Source: Atopsyche davidsoni | Lineage: Eukaryota > Arthropoda > Insecta > Trichoptera > Hydrobiosidae | Length of the DNA stretch: 64,000 nucleotides | Reading direction: 5' to 3' | NCBI GenBank assembly: GCA_022113835.1 | Contig: JAILWY010000016.1 | Location: 5,673,501-5,737,500, forward strand | Shown here: positions 1-12,060 of the stretch, one piece after another | Layout of the letters: the number at the start of each line of letters is the position of its first letter | How positions within the stretch are numbered: position 1 is the first letter of the stretch | Program-made: the position numbers and the translations under genes | Notes under the pieces: generated by a model | What the model saw: only the letters and a program-made list of their open reading frames with translations | What the model was told of the DNA's origin: nothing | Database searches by the model: none

Positions 1-1030
1 CTCAAATCTCTATAACTAATAGACTAACAAAAAGTTACTTTTAAGGTTAAATTTATAAATTTCCAAAATCCATTTTCGTCTTTTAAAGACTTTTTCAACC
101 TGATATTAGCGGTATAAATTCAGAGTAATATCAGTTTGTCGTAGTTAACTTTTTGGGTTATGAGCTCGATTGTACAAATATAAATAAAAATTTGTTATAA
201 TTAATTTTTTTTCGAGATTGAAGTAGTTAAATTAGCTAAAGAGCTTTACGCGTTTCCGTCAAAGACTGCCAAGATCAGAAAAGTTTATCATCTGCATTTG
301 AGCCAACATGCTGACAAATGCTTTTTAAAAATACACAACAGATGCAAAAAATGTTTACTGAATAATTTTACAATATCAATTAATTTTCAACATTGGGAAA
401 ATAGGACAATATTAATTATTTTGATCTGGTTTCTCAATTATCCTTTAAGAAAAAGGCGGCACTTTGTTATCTTATTTGTGACTACGTTTCGTATGTTAAA
501 ATTTTATGTTGTTTCGCTCTTGTGTATACTATTATTTCACACGTAAGTAATTTATCTACTGAAATTATATCCTATCCTGAAATTTATATTTGAGAAAATA
601 GAAAATCTCACTCTAGATTTAAACTTATTTTGAGTTTCTATACAAGTGAAATTTTTTCTGCAATAAAGCGTAAATTACCCTCTTGAAATTCACAAGAATC
701 CTTGATACACACGAGTTTCTATTGTAGCCAGTGTAGCTTGTTCACTTTATTTTAGAAAGTATTCAGACAGTAACTATAACTCCAACGAACCTCAATGGGC
801 TCTAATTTTTTAAAATCTATAGCTCTGGACAAGTTTTTAAAATATTTTTAGTTTAAATGATATCAGAGATGCAAGGTATATTTAAAAAAATTTAATATAA
901 AAAGGGTTTCATAAAGAGATACATACTTCAGATTATGTCATTTTATCTCAATAAAAAATGTTTTACAGAACAAAAAAAAAGTTAAGCAAAACACATTACG
1001 AAACCCAAGAACAACAAAAGAAAATAACAA
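1..1030. other. AT-rich non-coding DNA, no gene seen
   Basis: This stretch is dominated by A/T runs with frequent stops in all frames. The longest open frame (298-546, +, 82 codons) begins at a TTG and has no recognisable domain, signal or repeat. I treat it as chance. Confidence 0.6.
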
Positions 1031-1390
1031 CCGTAGTACTTTATCTGTCACTGCTCGCGACTCTGGTCCCCAAAGATGTTTCCGCGTAAAAATGAAAGAG
1101 AACAATCAAAATCGGTGTCAAATAACAAACAACATGTCACATTCCGGGGCGTATTATTCACGAGGGCCCCGGGGGCGCCGCCCGCGGCTAATGAGCGCCG
1201 CCCGCGGATGTGGGGGTGGGGGCGAGTATGGGGGTGAGTATGGGGGTGAGTATGGGGGTGAGTATGGGGGGGGGTTGAGAGTGGGGGTAGGGGAGGGTGC
1301 GGGAGACGGAGTGTGACGGATGGCGGCGTCTGGCGCCCACGCATGTGCTTCGCGAAGGGAGGTTTTCAAAATCTTCTTTTACCAGCTGCA
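1030..1390. other. GC-rich island with short direct repeats
   Basis: An abrupt CpG-rich block in AT-rich DNA. The 13-mer GCGCCGCCCGCGG occurs twice, at 1175-1187 and 1195-1207 (20-bp spacing), next to a GGGCCCC palindrome and a 12-bp tandem array. A GATGGCGGCG string near 1319-1328 resembles a YY1/Pho core. Open frames cross it on both strands, but only because of G/C-rich low complexity. It could be a promoter or enhancer; no transcript structure can be read from it. Confidence 0.5.
1224..1271 (+). repeat. 12-bp tandem repeat, about 4 copies
   Basis: The unit GAGTATGGGGGT repeats at 1224, 1236, 1248 and 1260 (the last copy runs into a longer G tract). Read on + in one frame it gives a Glu-Tyr-Gly-Gly periodicity because 12 is a multiple of 3, but there is no wider coding signal. 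The G runs make local quadruplex formation plausible. Confidence 0.9.
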
Positions 1391-2570
1391 ATATTCGAGA
1401 TTTGTAAAAATGTTTGATAACAATACAATGTTTTAACTGTTATCAATGTCATTGGCTATATTTACACATTCTACGCTATGAAATATAACACAATATTACA
1501 CTTAAAACACTGATCGTGTAAATAGCCTTCATCTCTTATTTGTAATCAAATAAAACGAAATTTTAACCTTCTAATAAATATTTCTCATAACAAAGTGATG
1601 AATACATGTAAATGACTTAATTATTTATATTTTTTTTATTCGTGAATAATAAAAATCTTAAGAAATATTAGGCACTCCAATCAAAGCCATTTGCGATAAA
1701 AATTAATTTGATTTCAGAGATTTATTCAAAATCAGTTTAAATGATATTCAAATGAGACAATAGTGTTTGATTAGGGAAAAAATGTGTGCAGTTTTTAGTT
1801 GTAGCCATATTTGATGAAAAATCATTACATTAATATTATCAATAGATTATAGCCGACTAGTATTACATTATGATATTCAAAAGTATTTTAGCTTAAATAT
1901 CAAGCGCTGATACGTACTAGCGAATATGTTTTCCATTAGGATTCGGTTTGTACATTATTTAAGTAGACTTAAACATAACACATCATTTATTGTGAATAAA
2001 AATAGTATAGTGCGCTCAGAGGTTAATACGATTGCAACGTTCTTTTGGATTCACCGAGTTAGTCACGTGACAGCTGATTGTTTGAAGAGGAGAGCTTTTG
2101 GGAGTCTGCCAATCCGGGTTGAAGACGAAGCCTCAGTCTCTCACAGCAACATAAATCTTAAGGCTTTTTCTTACAGACAGCAGAGAACATTCAACAGCGA
2201 ATACTAAGCGATCCCTGTTTGATTCAACTTTAAAAATAAAATCGTGGATTTAATAAGATTATAAAATATAGAAAGCAGTTGAATGCATGCTGATGCAATA
2301 GCTAATATTGTAAAATATATAGTATAGTTAAAATATTTACGTCAATTTATTTTTAAATAAAATAAATATATTTGTGATTTTTTAACGTTTTGCTATTTAT
2401 TGTTTAATTTGTATAATTTCATCCTGATATGATTACACAATGGTCTAAACATTTTTTCTATCCAGATGATATTCTTAATAATTATTTCTATTTTATTATA
2501 ATAAGACAGCATTATTTTTAACAGAAAACACACATTGATGGATCAAATACCACTGTTCTCAAAAAGCTCG
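1390..2570. other. AT-rich DNA, no gene recognised
   Basis: Mostly A/T-rich. Positions 2040-2170 are more balanced in base composition and lie inside a 93-codon open frame (1926-2207, +). Its product has no motif I recognise, no signal peptide and no membrane segment. It could be a decayed mobile-element fragment or chance. Confidence 0.5.
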
Positions 2571-2589
2571 ACGATCTTTCAAATTTTGA

Positions 2590-2840
2590 ATACACTCCCC
2601 TTGTCTCGCTACAGGGCTGTGTATGTGGCCGAGCTTTTATAAGAGGCTTCACAATTAGCCCTAATGAGCTATCGCAACCCCCGAGGCCGGAGGGTTACTC
2701 GGGCTTGAGGGAGCCTGCAGTGGATGACTGTTCCGAGAGCTTTTTTGATGATATTTTTTTATGTTGGAGTGCGCTGTTTCCGCGCCGTGTCTGAGACGGG
2801 CGCAGTTTAGTCGGAAACGCTAGTTGCGTAACTTTTTGCA
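2590..2840. promoter_or_regulatory. CpG-rich island, possible cis-regulatory DNA
   Basis: A balanced-to-GC-rich block. It holds a TATA-like TTATAAG at 2637-2643 and, about 15 bp further on, an ATTA-gccc-TAAT inverted pair of homeodomain cores. Gene absence and motif pairing suggest a regulatory element. This is inference only; there is no evidence of a transcript start. Confidence 0.3.
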
Positions 2841-3109
2841 TGTTTGTGGAAGCTATTGTTCGTTCTTTATAATGTAAAACCTCTTTTTATGACAAACACT
2901 ACATATCTCGATCAACTAACGAAAAAAATAAATATATAATACACATCATTGCTAGTTCAAATCATTAAAAAGAAATTAACAAATTTAATGTATGTGTCAA
3001 ATAACTATTCTTATTAAACGATAAATTTCAGGAATTAGTATGCAAGACACGCTTATACAGTATACAGTTATATTTTGTCATTTATAAATTTGAATGCATT
3101 ACCTGTTGC

Positions 3110-3290
3110 CAAACAAAGCAGGACGCCATAAAGGTACTCAAGCAACCGCCACCCCCTGCATGTGCATACGGAACTGCATTCAACCCTTTCAGCTACTTGC
3201 TCTGTTTAACATTTGCATCTGGGAGGAGTGCAACCTGCATGCAGCCTTCTGTTCAGCATAGGGGCTGCTTTTAGCTGCCACCTAATCTTC
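3110..3290. promoter_or_regulatory. GC-balanced island with POU octamer
   Basis: This block contains a perfect ATTTGCAT octamer at 3211-3218 (the classic POU-domain site), a GCCATAAAG string near 3125 (posterior Hox/Caudal-like core) and CATGTGCAT/CTGCATGCAG near-palindromes. Sites are seen directly; function as an enhancer is inferred. Confidence 0.3.
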
Positions 3291-3423
3291 ATTTAATAAA
3301 ATCATAAACGAAACCAACTTCAAAGCGCATGTTTAGCAAAGCATGTGTTAATTGCATTTAACCTGAAATCTAAAAAAATATCAAATATTTTCTATTTAGT
3401 ATACATATGCATTAATAATATTA

Positions 3424-3833
3424 ACACACTAAAGGCGGGGCGGGTACTAGTATTCGTTCCGCGGACTACTGCCTGAAGGCGGGGCGCATATTAATACGTT
3501 TTTGAATGTGTTTACTCTAAAAGCGGCAGAAGGTCATATTATTCTTTAGGTTTACAGCTCGAAATGTTTGTTACTTCTACCAATACTGCCCAGTGATTCT
3601 GAACAAAGTGACAATGAAGAAGTGGAGTGGTCAGAGAATGATAATCCTCCAATTTTTAGGACAAAGTGGTGTTGTTGTGATGCCAAGTAATCCGCAAAGT
3701 GTGTATGAAGTGGTTCAACTTTTTGCAACTTGCAAATCAAAGAGTGTATCGACTAGATTTCACACGTGCAATTTTCCGCTAATTAAGTCCGCTTCGCACA
3801 TCAATTTAGTCAATTCGGTACCCGCCTAAAGTG
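3424..3833 (+). mobile_element. Non-autonomous piggyBac-like element (decayed)
   Basis: The left end reads TTAA followed by CACACTAAAGGCGGGG. The right end, reverse-complemented, reads CACACTTTAGGCGGGTAC, giving imperfect terminal inverted repeats about 410 bp apart. A TTAA precedes the left end; at the right the corresponding position is CCAA, which would need mutation if TTAA was the target. A second AAGGCGGGGCG copy near 3477 forms a subterminal repeat. The interior keeps the acidic frame described separately. piggyBac-family elements insert at TTAA and encode a transposase with an acidic N-terminus. The family call rests on these three points together. Confidence 0.55.
3565..3681 (+). pseudogene. 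Fragment resembling a piggyBac transposase N-terminus
   Basis: In one + frame, positions 3565-3681 read through a serine/acidic stretch ending at a TAA: it includes PSDSEQSDNEEVEWSEND and then NPPIF before a Trp-Cys-Cys-Cys run. Ser/Asp/Glu-rich segments of this kind are typical near the N-terminus of piggyBac-like transposases. No catalytic DDD core is present; the element ends about 150 bp downstream. This is a remnant about 39 codons long without a start, and it cannot be a functional transposase. Confidence 0.45.
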
Positions 3834-3884
3834 TGCCAATCATTTTCGATTTCGCTTTGTTTTAATTTTTATTAAAAAACATTT

Positions 3885-4160
3885 TTAATGCCGCACGGGG
3901 CTCGTGTTCGTGACTGCTTCCGAAGTTCGCGGCGACTTGAAATTCAAATGCGTTTTGAAATATTTAATGAATTAATGGTAGGCGCCTCCACCCCTGCCTG
4001 TGACTGCACAAAAGTGCACATTATAATTGTTAGCCGGCTCGGGCTCAGGGCGGTGCACGGCAGGGGTGGTGAACCCGGCGGTGATTAACGCCAGCGGCGG
4101 CTCGCGTGCCCCGCGCGCCCGTGTCTGCCGCCGCCCATTGTTACTCCGCGATACATTACT
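3885..4160. promoter_or_regulatory. GC-rich island with internal inverted repeat
   Basis: A CpG-rich block with an inverted repeat of CCACCCCTGCC (3988-3998 against 4059-4069), a GTGCAC palindrome near 4014 and a Sox-like CATTGTT near 4137. Short open frames across it have no recognisable product. Possible cis-regulatory DNA. Confidence 0.35.
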
Positions 4161-4359
4161 GTGCTCGCGGGATATTTATAAATATTTTTATTTTCTGCCC
4201 TCTTGTAAAAACCACTGCCAAAGTTCTGCGCTTTTTCAAAACTTATCTAATTATAGATAGCATTTATTTTTAAGCACGTAATTGATTGCTGTATTGTTAA
4301 TTTTTTTGTAATACAGTGTGTCCAAACAGAGTATCGGGTATTTGTTAGTTCATGTTTCA

Positions 4360-4483
4360 GTACATGTACTCGCAGAGTTAAGAATCTATCATATGACGAT
4401 GAGTCCCGTTGTGGCGTTTATTTCGTTCCTTTGCAGATTTCCATGACCGCTCGGTTCGTTGGTACAAGTTTTTTGGTGATCAT
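4360..4483 (+). repeat. R1 repeat family, copy without internal insertion
   Basis: This segment (starting GTACATGTACTCGCAGAG, ending near GTGATCATATAA) matches 20692-20792 plus 20978-21000 with only scattered substitutions. Here the TTCGTTGG and TACAAG sequences are adjacent, so the copy represents the uninterrupted form of the element at 20.7 kb. The outer left inverted repeat seen at 20.65 kb is absent here, so this copy is truncated at its left end. Confidence 0.85.
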
Positions 4484-4489
4484 ATAATA

Positions 4490-7400
4490 ATACAAAATGG
4501 AAAATCATTTCAAAAAGATTACGCTGTTATGCTGCCGGCACTATTCTGCTTCAACTGTCTCATATGATTGAAATTATAATAAGCATATAAAAAAAAAACA
4601 AAATATTTATAGTTTACAAGTATCAAATATATGTGAAAATGTATTATTCATTGTATGTTAGTATCAGTCATAAATTATTGTGAAAAATCTTACTAATAAA
4701 TATTTGCAGTACTAATATAATAAAAAAATACCTGTGCCTTTGAAGTAAGCATGTAAGTTGGACCAGAAACGTAACTTTCTAAATGTGGAGTTGCAGTTAT
4801 ACAACCAGAAGTATACTAAATAAAGAGGTCTTCATTTTAATAGAAAAGGCTGTAATTTTTTTAATGATACTCACATATTGCATTTTAAAATTATAGACGA
4901 GGCAAATAAGTTCAAATGACAGAGTTGTTACATGACTCTTCAATCATTCACATAAGTACATTTATGAATAAATAAGTAAATTTTACTGTAACTGGCAGGT
5001 AAAGCAGTTTCTTTGAGTGTGCAGACAATCAATAAAATAACCTTGCTTTTATGAATATAATAAAAAAATTGAATCATAACTCTTTTTTTAAATATTATTA
5101 TTTTTCAAATATGATTATTTATATGCGATTGGTAGTCTTTGCATTTTTTTTTTGGCGTCTAATAAAAACCAGATTGAAATATATATATAATTTTTTTTAA
5201 TTGGATGAATATACTATATTATTTATTTTTAAAGTAAATAAATTATCTGGCTCAGAAAAGTTTCAACATTAGAAAAATGAATTATTTTCAGAACAATATG
5301 GGGAATATTTGAATAGAATGGTGCATAATGGACTAGTTAAGAGTTTAATTCTTACTCAAAAGCACTTCAGAGTAAAGCGGTTTGTTGAACCAAAACATCC
5401 CCCGTGATCCGGGGTAAGTATTTTGCAATGCCACTCAAAATAATCCGCAAGCCTCCTCGAACTGATTCCGTGGAATATAATACTTGTATGTTAATACTTG
5501 AATATTTCGATTTGCTTTGTTCCAGCCCAGCGCTACTTGAAAGGGTTTGTCTGGTTCAAATATATGTTATGATAAAGATAAAACTTTTCATTCCACGAAA
5601 TAAGTCGTGGATTATGCATTTTTAATCCTTTAAAAACATCGATTGTCCTTGTTAATTTAATTCTCAATAATTAAAAGAATTTTTTTATTTAAAATGCAAT
5701 TGTTTTTATTTTAAACTAAATGAAAAACAATATTAAAAAAAATAATTATAGTTGTTTAAGGATGTTTAAAATATTCTACAAATAGTGATTCCTGTAGGTT
5801 ATTAAAATATTGAAATGGCTTAGAATGTGAATTAGAATCCCACTTGTATAAAAAAAATCTAAATATTTACTGTGGTTATTGTAAAAACCGCTTATTTCAA
5901 TTAAAACGATTAACTTTTTTTATGCTTTCATAAAATTAGTTAAATGTTTTGAATTGTGTGATTATATTTAATTAATTTTATATTTCTATTAAAATTTACA
6001 TCTATTCACTTGTATCACTTTACTGACAGTTTTTTTTTTTTTAGATTATAATTTTGTGCTTACTTAATATCTGTAATATTATCCTTTCAAAAAAACACGT
6101 AAGAAAATTTAAAATCGATTAATAAAAAATTGTGCTTGCTACACTTTTTTGTCGTGTTATAATTAAATTTCTCCTTGGGAACATAATCTTGTACGAAAAT
6201 GTTAAGGTAACATTACTTACACTTTTTATTTTAATTATTGACGTTTACCTACTTTAAAAAAACTTTTCTTTTAATAAAAACCGCGTTCTTAGAAAAAAGT
6301 TAGAATTTAAAACAACGGGAAAGCGGCTTTAAAGAAAATTAAAAATTTATAGCAATTTGTGGTTTTTCGGAAATTCTGCGCTTGGGTAAAGAGCCTTTTT
6401 AAATTCCACCTTTAATTAAATATTTCGTCTAAATTCTGCTACTATTTTATTTTTCCCTTAGATTTTCATCACTCAACTTTTTTAATAGTAAAAAGAAAGA
6501 TTTCTCTGAATAATAACATAATGGCTGTAAATATTTTTATTTCAAAAGTCTCTTATTTCAAACAGTTTTTTTAAATATAATTTTGTGAATCCAATCATTT
6601 CTGAAAATATTAAAACAATGCTGTTAATTAAACATTTAAGTTGTTGTTTTTAAGTATAAAACATAATTATCAATGTTAGCACTTATAAATGATATTTAGC
6701 AATGGCATCTTGCTGCAAAGGTGGTTAATACAAGATAATACTTTAACAATTGGATATAATTAATGTTTTGATGAACGTTTCACATTAAAAATTGTCCCCA
6801 AAATATTTATCATGATTGATTTAGCTGATTAACATTTCCCGAAATATTATTTAAGAATCTGGAATGGTTGAGTATTTTTTAATGAATCTTCTTAAACCAA
6901 AATAATAGAGAGGACTTTATATAAACCAACCGTTAATGTTAAAAATAATTTAACTAAATAAAAATGAAATCTTTGAATCTTAGCTCAGAAGACACATTCA
7001 AAATTATAAATTCAAAACTAATGAATCTGTTTTAAAGCACTACTCATGTTTATCTAGTTTTTTTTTGTTTTTATATCTAAGTAAAATATTCATGCATCAC
7101 CAATCATATTTAATACAGACAAAATCTTTTTTTAAAATTATGACGTTAATAGATGAAATTCCAAGCTAAGGAAAATATTCCAGGGTGATTGAGAACCGAA
7201 TTTATTAGAAATAGTGCGGTTATCACAACACTGCTTCAGATTTACAAACGCAACGGCAGATGCACAAGGTAATTAGTTTTTATTTTCTGATTTACGTACA
7301 TTATCTCGAAATCTGTTTGTTGTTACACAATAAACTATTACGTTAACTACAAAGCAGGTCATAAAATCACTCGTAAAAAAAACTTATCTTAGGTACGTTT

Positions 7401-9010
7401 TCACTCCTGGAGTTTTAAATTTACAATCGGTATTTGTTGTGTAAAGTATTTTATGATATTGCTTATTTTTTAAACGAATAATTATATTTATAATAAAAGA
7501 TATTAATAAGGTATTAATAGCTACTAATTTATGAATATCCTTGTATTCGTTGTACAGTTTTTTATTAATTAACTTAAATAGTTTCATAGCATTTTTCATA
7601 ATCTCACTAGAGTTTTATTTCATAAAACAATAACATAGTTGTAACAACAATGGAACTGTTTGATTGGAGTCTACATTTTTTTATTTGGAAAAATAGTTTA
7701 CCGTGACTTTTCACTTGCATGCCATAAGTGTCCAAATTGGTTAATTTGGAAAAACAGAATAATAATAATATCTAAATATTTTTGTAACTAAACGACATGT
7801 AAGTCAAATAAGAATATTGTTTCGTGTCACTTTGTAAATAAAACTTTACTGGTTGGTAAATTCTGAATCAAATCATATAAACGTCTTATCTGCTGTATTG
7901 AAAACAAACACCAGTCTTTTACTCAAATATTTTATTCAAATATTGAATGTGTAAAAAAAATATTTGTAATATATGAGGAAAAACATAAGAAAAAACTATA
8001 TTGTTTTTCAAACCCAATTTTATTACATTGATTTCTTTTTACTGTTTAAAGATGGTTCTTTTTTAAAGTTGCTTGTGAATCTCGACAAAGTTAAAAATAA
8101 ACTTTTTTTTTAAAGAACACAAATCGCATGCTTTTACTTATTTCGTTTTTTACTTGCAAGTTTTGCTGTTTGAAAGTATTTTAAAACAATTTGTTTATTT
8201 GAACTAAAAAATGACACTTTAATGCGAAAGCCAGAGATGTCGTGACGGTTTCATATTGTTCACAAAAATTGGTGCAAAAACTTTTTTATGCAAGAACTAT
8301 CATGATAAAGGTGAATCACGCTATTCATATTTTTTTTTTATAAAAAAGGCTTTTTAAAGTAATTATTTTTAAATATTTATGACAGTATTGCTTATCAAAT
8401 CTGACACTTTATATATATAATTAATACAATTTCAGATTTTTATGATAAAAATATGAAATATTAGTTTATAAAATGATAGTTTTAAAAATTCTTCAAAGAC
8501 AATTAGTTGATAATCCAATGTGTTATAATAAAAAAATAAATGCATATTTTTAAATTTTATTTAAATCAAACAGTTTTCATAATAACTAATTTATTTAGAA
8601 TTAACAACCAATAACCATTTGATGAAATTTAAGTTGAAAAATTATATTTAAGATGTGTTATATTGAAAATATTACTATTGTAAGAAAGTTGAAATTAAAT
8701 TACTAAAGCATTTGGCGATGTCCCTAGAAACATTATGATTCTTTTGCAACAAAAAATTTTTATCATAGGATTTCCTTAAAACGTTTTCAGTTTGAATTCA
8801 AATGAAAAAATCAACAAAAACAATTTTAATTTATAAATATTATATTGGTCAAGTGCCTATTAGCATTTAAAATAAATATTCTAAGTACTTACTATGAAAA
8901 ACATTTTTAAAACTGTTCTGTACCAAATGACGATGATATCTCAGCGGTGAAAAATGCGACTCTTAAATGAAAAATTAAAAAGAATCCGCAATAAACTATG
9001 CAATTAACAG
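4490..9010. other. Long AT-rich tract, nothing recognisable
   Basis: About 4.5 kb of very AT-rich DNA with poly-A/poly-T runs, no GC island, no tandem array and no convincing open frame (longest about 73 codons). A short C/G string occurs near 5398-5415. I see no RNA gene or element ends. Confidence 0.6.
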
Positions 9011-9049
9011 TACACTAACGAAATAAAACCAACCGAAATGGCTGCAGGC

Positions 9050-9225
9050 AGTGTTGTTCAGGTTTTTTCAGCGCCGGTGAAATATTCAGCGAAATTTTCA
9101 GCGCGGTATTTTTCAGGCTTATCGTCCGGGTGGCGTGATCGCCTCCTTCATGTTCCTTATCGGATCCCCGCGGGGCTATTTTTAATTCTGCGCCGGTCTT
9201 CCTTGCTCCCCTGCCGGCCCTGGAG
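9050..9225. other. GC-rising flank of the minisatellite
   Basis: Positions 9059-9117 carry a loose repetition of TTCAGCG-type strings (TTCAGCGCCGG, TTCAGCGAAAT, TTCAGCGCGG, TTTTTCAGG) before the dense GC array. This could be an older, diverged tandem repeat. No gene is evident. Confidence 0.4.
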
Positions 9226-10067
9226 GCCTCGCCCCGCCGCCCCTGCTGCTTCGCCCCCGCCGCTCCTGCCTCGCCCCGCTGCCCCTGCCTTGCCCCGCCG
9301 CCCCTGCTGCCCCCGCCGCCCCTGCCTCGCCCCGCCGCCCCTGCTGCCCCCCACCGCCCCTGCCTCGCCCCGCTGCCCCTGCCTTGCCCCGCCGCCCCTG
9401 CTGCCCCCACCGCCCCTGCCTCGCCCCGCTGCCCCTGCCTTGCCCCGCCGCCCCTGCTGCCCCCGCCGCCCCTGCCTCGCCCCGCCGCCCCTGCTGCCCC
9501 CACCGCCCCTGCCTCGCCCCGGTGCCCCTGCCTTGCCCCGCCGCCCCTGCTGCCCCCCGCCGCCCCTGCCTCGCCCCGCCGCCCCTGCTGCCCCCACCGC
9601 CCCTGCCTCGCCCCGCTGCCCCTGCCTTGCCCCGCCGCCCCTGCTGCCCCCGCCGCCCCTGCCTCGCCCCGCCGCCCCTGCTGCCCCCACCGCCCCTGCC
9701 TCGCCCCGGTGCCCCTGCCTTGCCCCGCCGCCCCTGCTGCCCCCGCCGCCCCTGCCTCGCCCCGCCGCCCCTGCTGCCCCCACCGCCCCTGCCTCGCCCC
9801 GCTGCCCCTGCCTTGCCCCGCCGCCCCTGCTGCCCCCCGCCGCCCCTGCCTCGCCCCGCCGCCCCTGCTGCCCCCCACCGCCCCTGCCTCGCCCCGCTGC
9901 CCCTGCCTTGCCCCGCCGCCCCTGCTGCCCCCGCCGCCCCTGCCTCGCCCCGCCGCCCCTGCTGCCCCCACCGCCCCTGCCTCGCCCCGCTGCCCCTGCC
10001 TTGCCCCGTCGCCCCTGCTGCCCCCGCCGCCCCTGCCTCGCCCCGCCGCCCCTGCTGCTTCGCCCCC
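9226..10067. repeat. GC-rich minisatellite with higher-order structure
   Basis: About 840 bp built from 18-19 bp units such as GCCCCTGCCTTGCCCCGCC, GCCCCTGCTGCCCCCGCC and GCCCCTGCCTCGCCCCGCT. The diagnostic CCTTG variant occurs at about 9288, 9382, 9438, 9531, 9625, 9718, 9811, 9906 and 9999, so the usual higher-order period is 93-95 bp (five units), with one 56-bp interval. A TGCTGCTTCG variant occurs only in the first and last units. The + strand is C-rich and the - strand G-rich, so the G strand should readily form quadruplexes. Open frames of up to 344 codons on both strands are low-complexity by-products of a period near a multiple of 3 and are not genes. Confidence 0.95.
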
Positions 10068-10069
10068 AT

Positions 10070-11760
10070 TAAATTAATTGATATATTTTTTTTACATAAC
10101 TACAGGGATGTCTGTGATAAGTGACATGTAATTGCAATTCATAATACATTCATCAAAGCATAATTATAAGATATCTTTCTTTTCATATTGCAATTTACTT
10201 TTTATTAATAAAATTGGTACTTATAAGTTATTACTGTATTCAATTTCGTACTTGCAGATGTTGACAGATTTAATTATATATTTTAAAGTTTAAAAAAGTG
10301 ACTTTAGAACGGATTCACTTGGATTTAAAAAAAATTAGTTATAAATAAAAGACGTTTGCTGAAAACTCAAATTTTATATTCTAAAAAACAGAATTCATAT
10401 TACTGAATGTTATTCATAATAAAATATCTAACCGCTTGCCCTTCCTTCCTGCAAATTTAATTCTACAAAACGATGATAGTTTTTTTTTATTAGATAATTT
10501 CAAAAGTTTTTTTCTGGTTGTATTCAAAATGAAATTTAATTCAAGAACTGCGCCTTTGATAAAAATTATTCTTTATGCTTTAATTGTAGATAATTGTAAT
10601 TTTTCATCAAATTGTATATTTAAAACCTGTAATCAAATGATTTTAATTACAGATAATTAATAATTATACGTAGTTAACGGTTACCGACAAGAACCGTCAG
10701 CCTAGATTATTGTCTATGAGTCTGAAAAGTAAATATTTTTTGACATCTGACACGACGGACGTCCGGCAAAAATAAGATAGAATAAAATCAATTTTATTTC
10801 AGTCACCTTTAAAAATAAATATATAAACTACGGCACGATATCCATGTTTGCATACATTTTTTAAGGTTCTATATAATTTACAGCACTGTGCTTATAAAAG
10901 CACGCACGAGTATGCCAGCCATCGCGGGCCAAGGAAATTACGCATAAAGCTATGGGAATTATTACAAGTCCTCCATATATCATGGCTTATCGAACGCGGC
11001 TTATTATTTATTACACCTTCACTTAAAGTTTAACATATTTATACTGCCTTTATAAAAGGGAAAATAATTCTATAAAAGTTATAATAATCGTTTTTAAATT
11101 TTCATCGCTCTGTACCTGTAGCGTAAAAAAACGCGACGTTTTTGTAGATTATAAGGTAAACACCTTTTTACGCAAGTTGATTCTTTCATTTTGCTTTTCG
11201 TTCAATATCGTAACGTTAAGTTTTATCTTTAAATTATTTTTATGTCGTATTTTCGATTGTCTTGAAAATGAGCATCATCAAATTATTAAAAAAATCAATA
11301 ATTTTTATTTACTAAAACATTGTGTACGATTATATTATACAGTCCGAAATAATGGATGTTAATATTTGACACACACTAATACTCTACATGTTGAGGGATT
11401 ATTTGTATTATATCACCTCCGCGCACAAATGTTCATGCCAACTATGTATATAACTTAATTTTGGAGTTGTGCACAAATAATATTCAGATGCTGTATTTAA
11501 GTGCATGAATGGATAAATTATAAAACAATTTGTATAAAACTAAATCAAATTTTCAAGACATTTTTTTTAGTAAATATATTTTTGTATGCAAATGCTCGCT
11601 GAGATTTAATGAGCACCTCATCAATAAGGCTGTCTTTAAAGATATGAGATCAACATGTCGGTAAGCTAACCGAAAACCAAAAACATTTTGAATTAGTTTT
11701 TCCCCAAAACTCAAGTCACCAATCGATTGATAGGTCATTTATTAAATTTTTTAATTAGCC
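10070..11760. other. AT-rich DNA, no gene seen
   Basis: A/T-rich with poly-A runs. A perfect 10-bp palindrome CGGACGTCCG sits at about 10757-10766. A more balanced patch at 10880-10960 has no recognisable coding content. Open frames of 61-74 codons here look like chance. Confidence 0.55.
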
Positions 11761-11779
11761 TATTTTTTGATGCGGTTTT

Positions 11780-12060
11780 ATAGTGCGTGGTTCGAGCTTT
11801 GTTCCATGTGAAGGGTTCGGTCAAAAGCGCGCTATACGTTTATTTAATATCCATAACAACGGGTAAAAACAAAACAACAAAAAACTACAGGGGAACTGAG
11901 CTTTTGTGAAACGCCATCCGTCTGCCTGCAGTGACAGGCCGCGTTTCTGCTAATTATTTTGCGCAACAAAACCCGTTAACATAAGCTCATTCAGATGTAA
12001 AGGCAATGGCTTTGCAATGGAGTCCGGGGGGCGATAGCCCTTTACTAACCTGTAAAGAAT
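11780..12060. other. GC-balanced patch, possible regulatory DNA
   Basis: Contains TTCGAGC, AAAGCGCGCTATACG and GCCTGCAGTGACAGGC-type strings and a G run near 12024. No open frame of interest crosses it. Nothing decisive is visible. Confidence 0.3.

Noticed and set aside
1092..1316. Frame with Glu-Tyr-Gly-Gly repeats
   Set aside because: It comes from a 12-bp microsatellite of only four units; no flanking coding signal or domain.
9015..10124. Long open frames (up to 344 codons) on both strands, some Gly-rich and collagen-like
   Set aside because: They lie in the GC minisatellite. A period near a multiple of 3 with no stop-like codons opens almost every frame; the peptides are low complexity and switch frame where C-run lengths vary.
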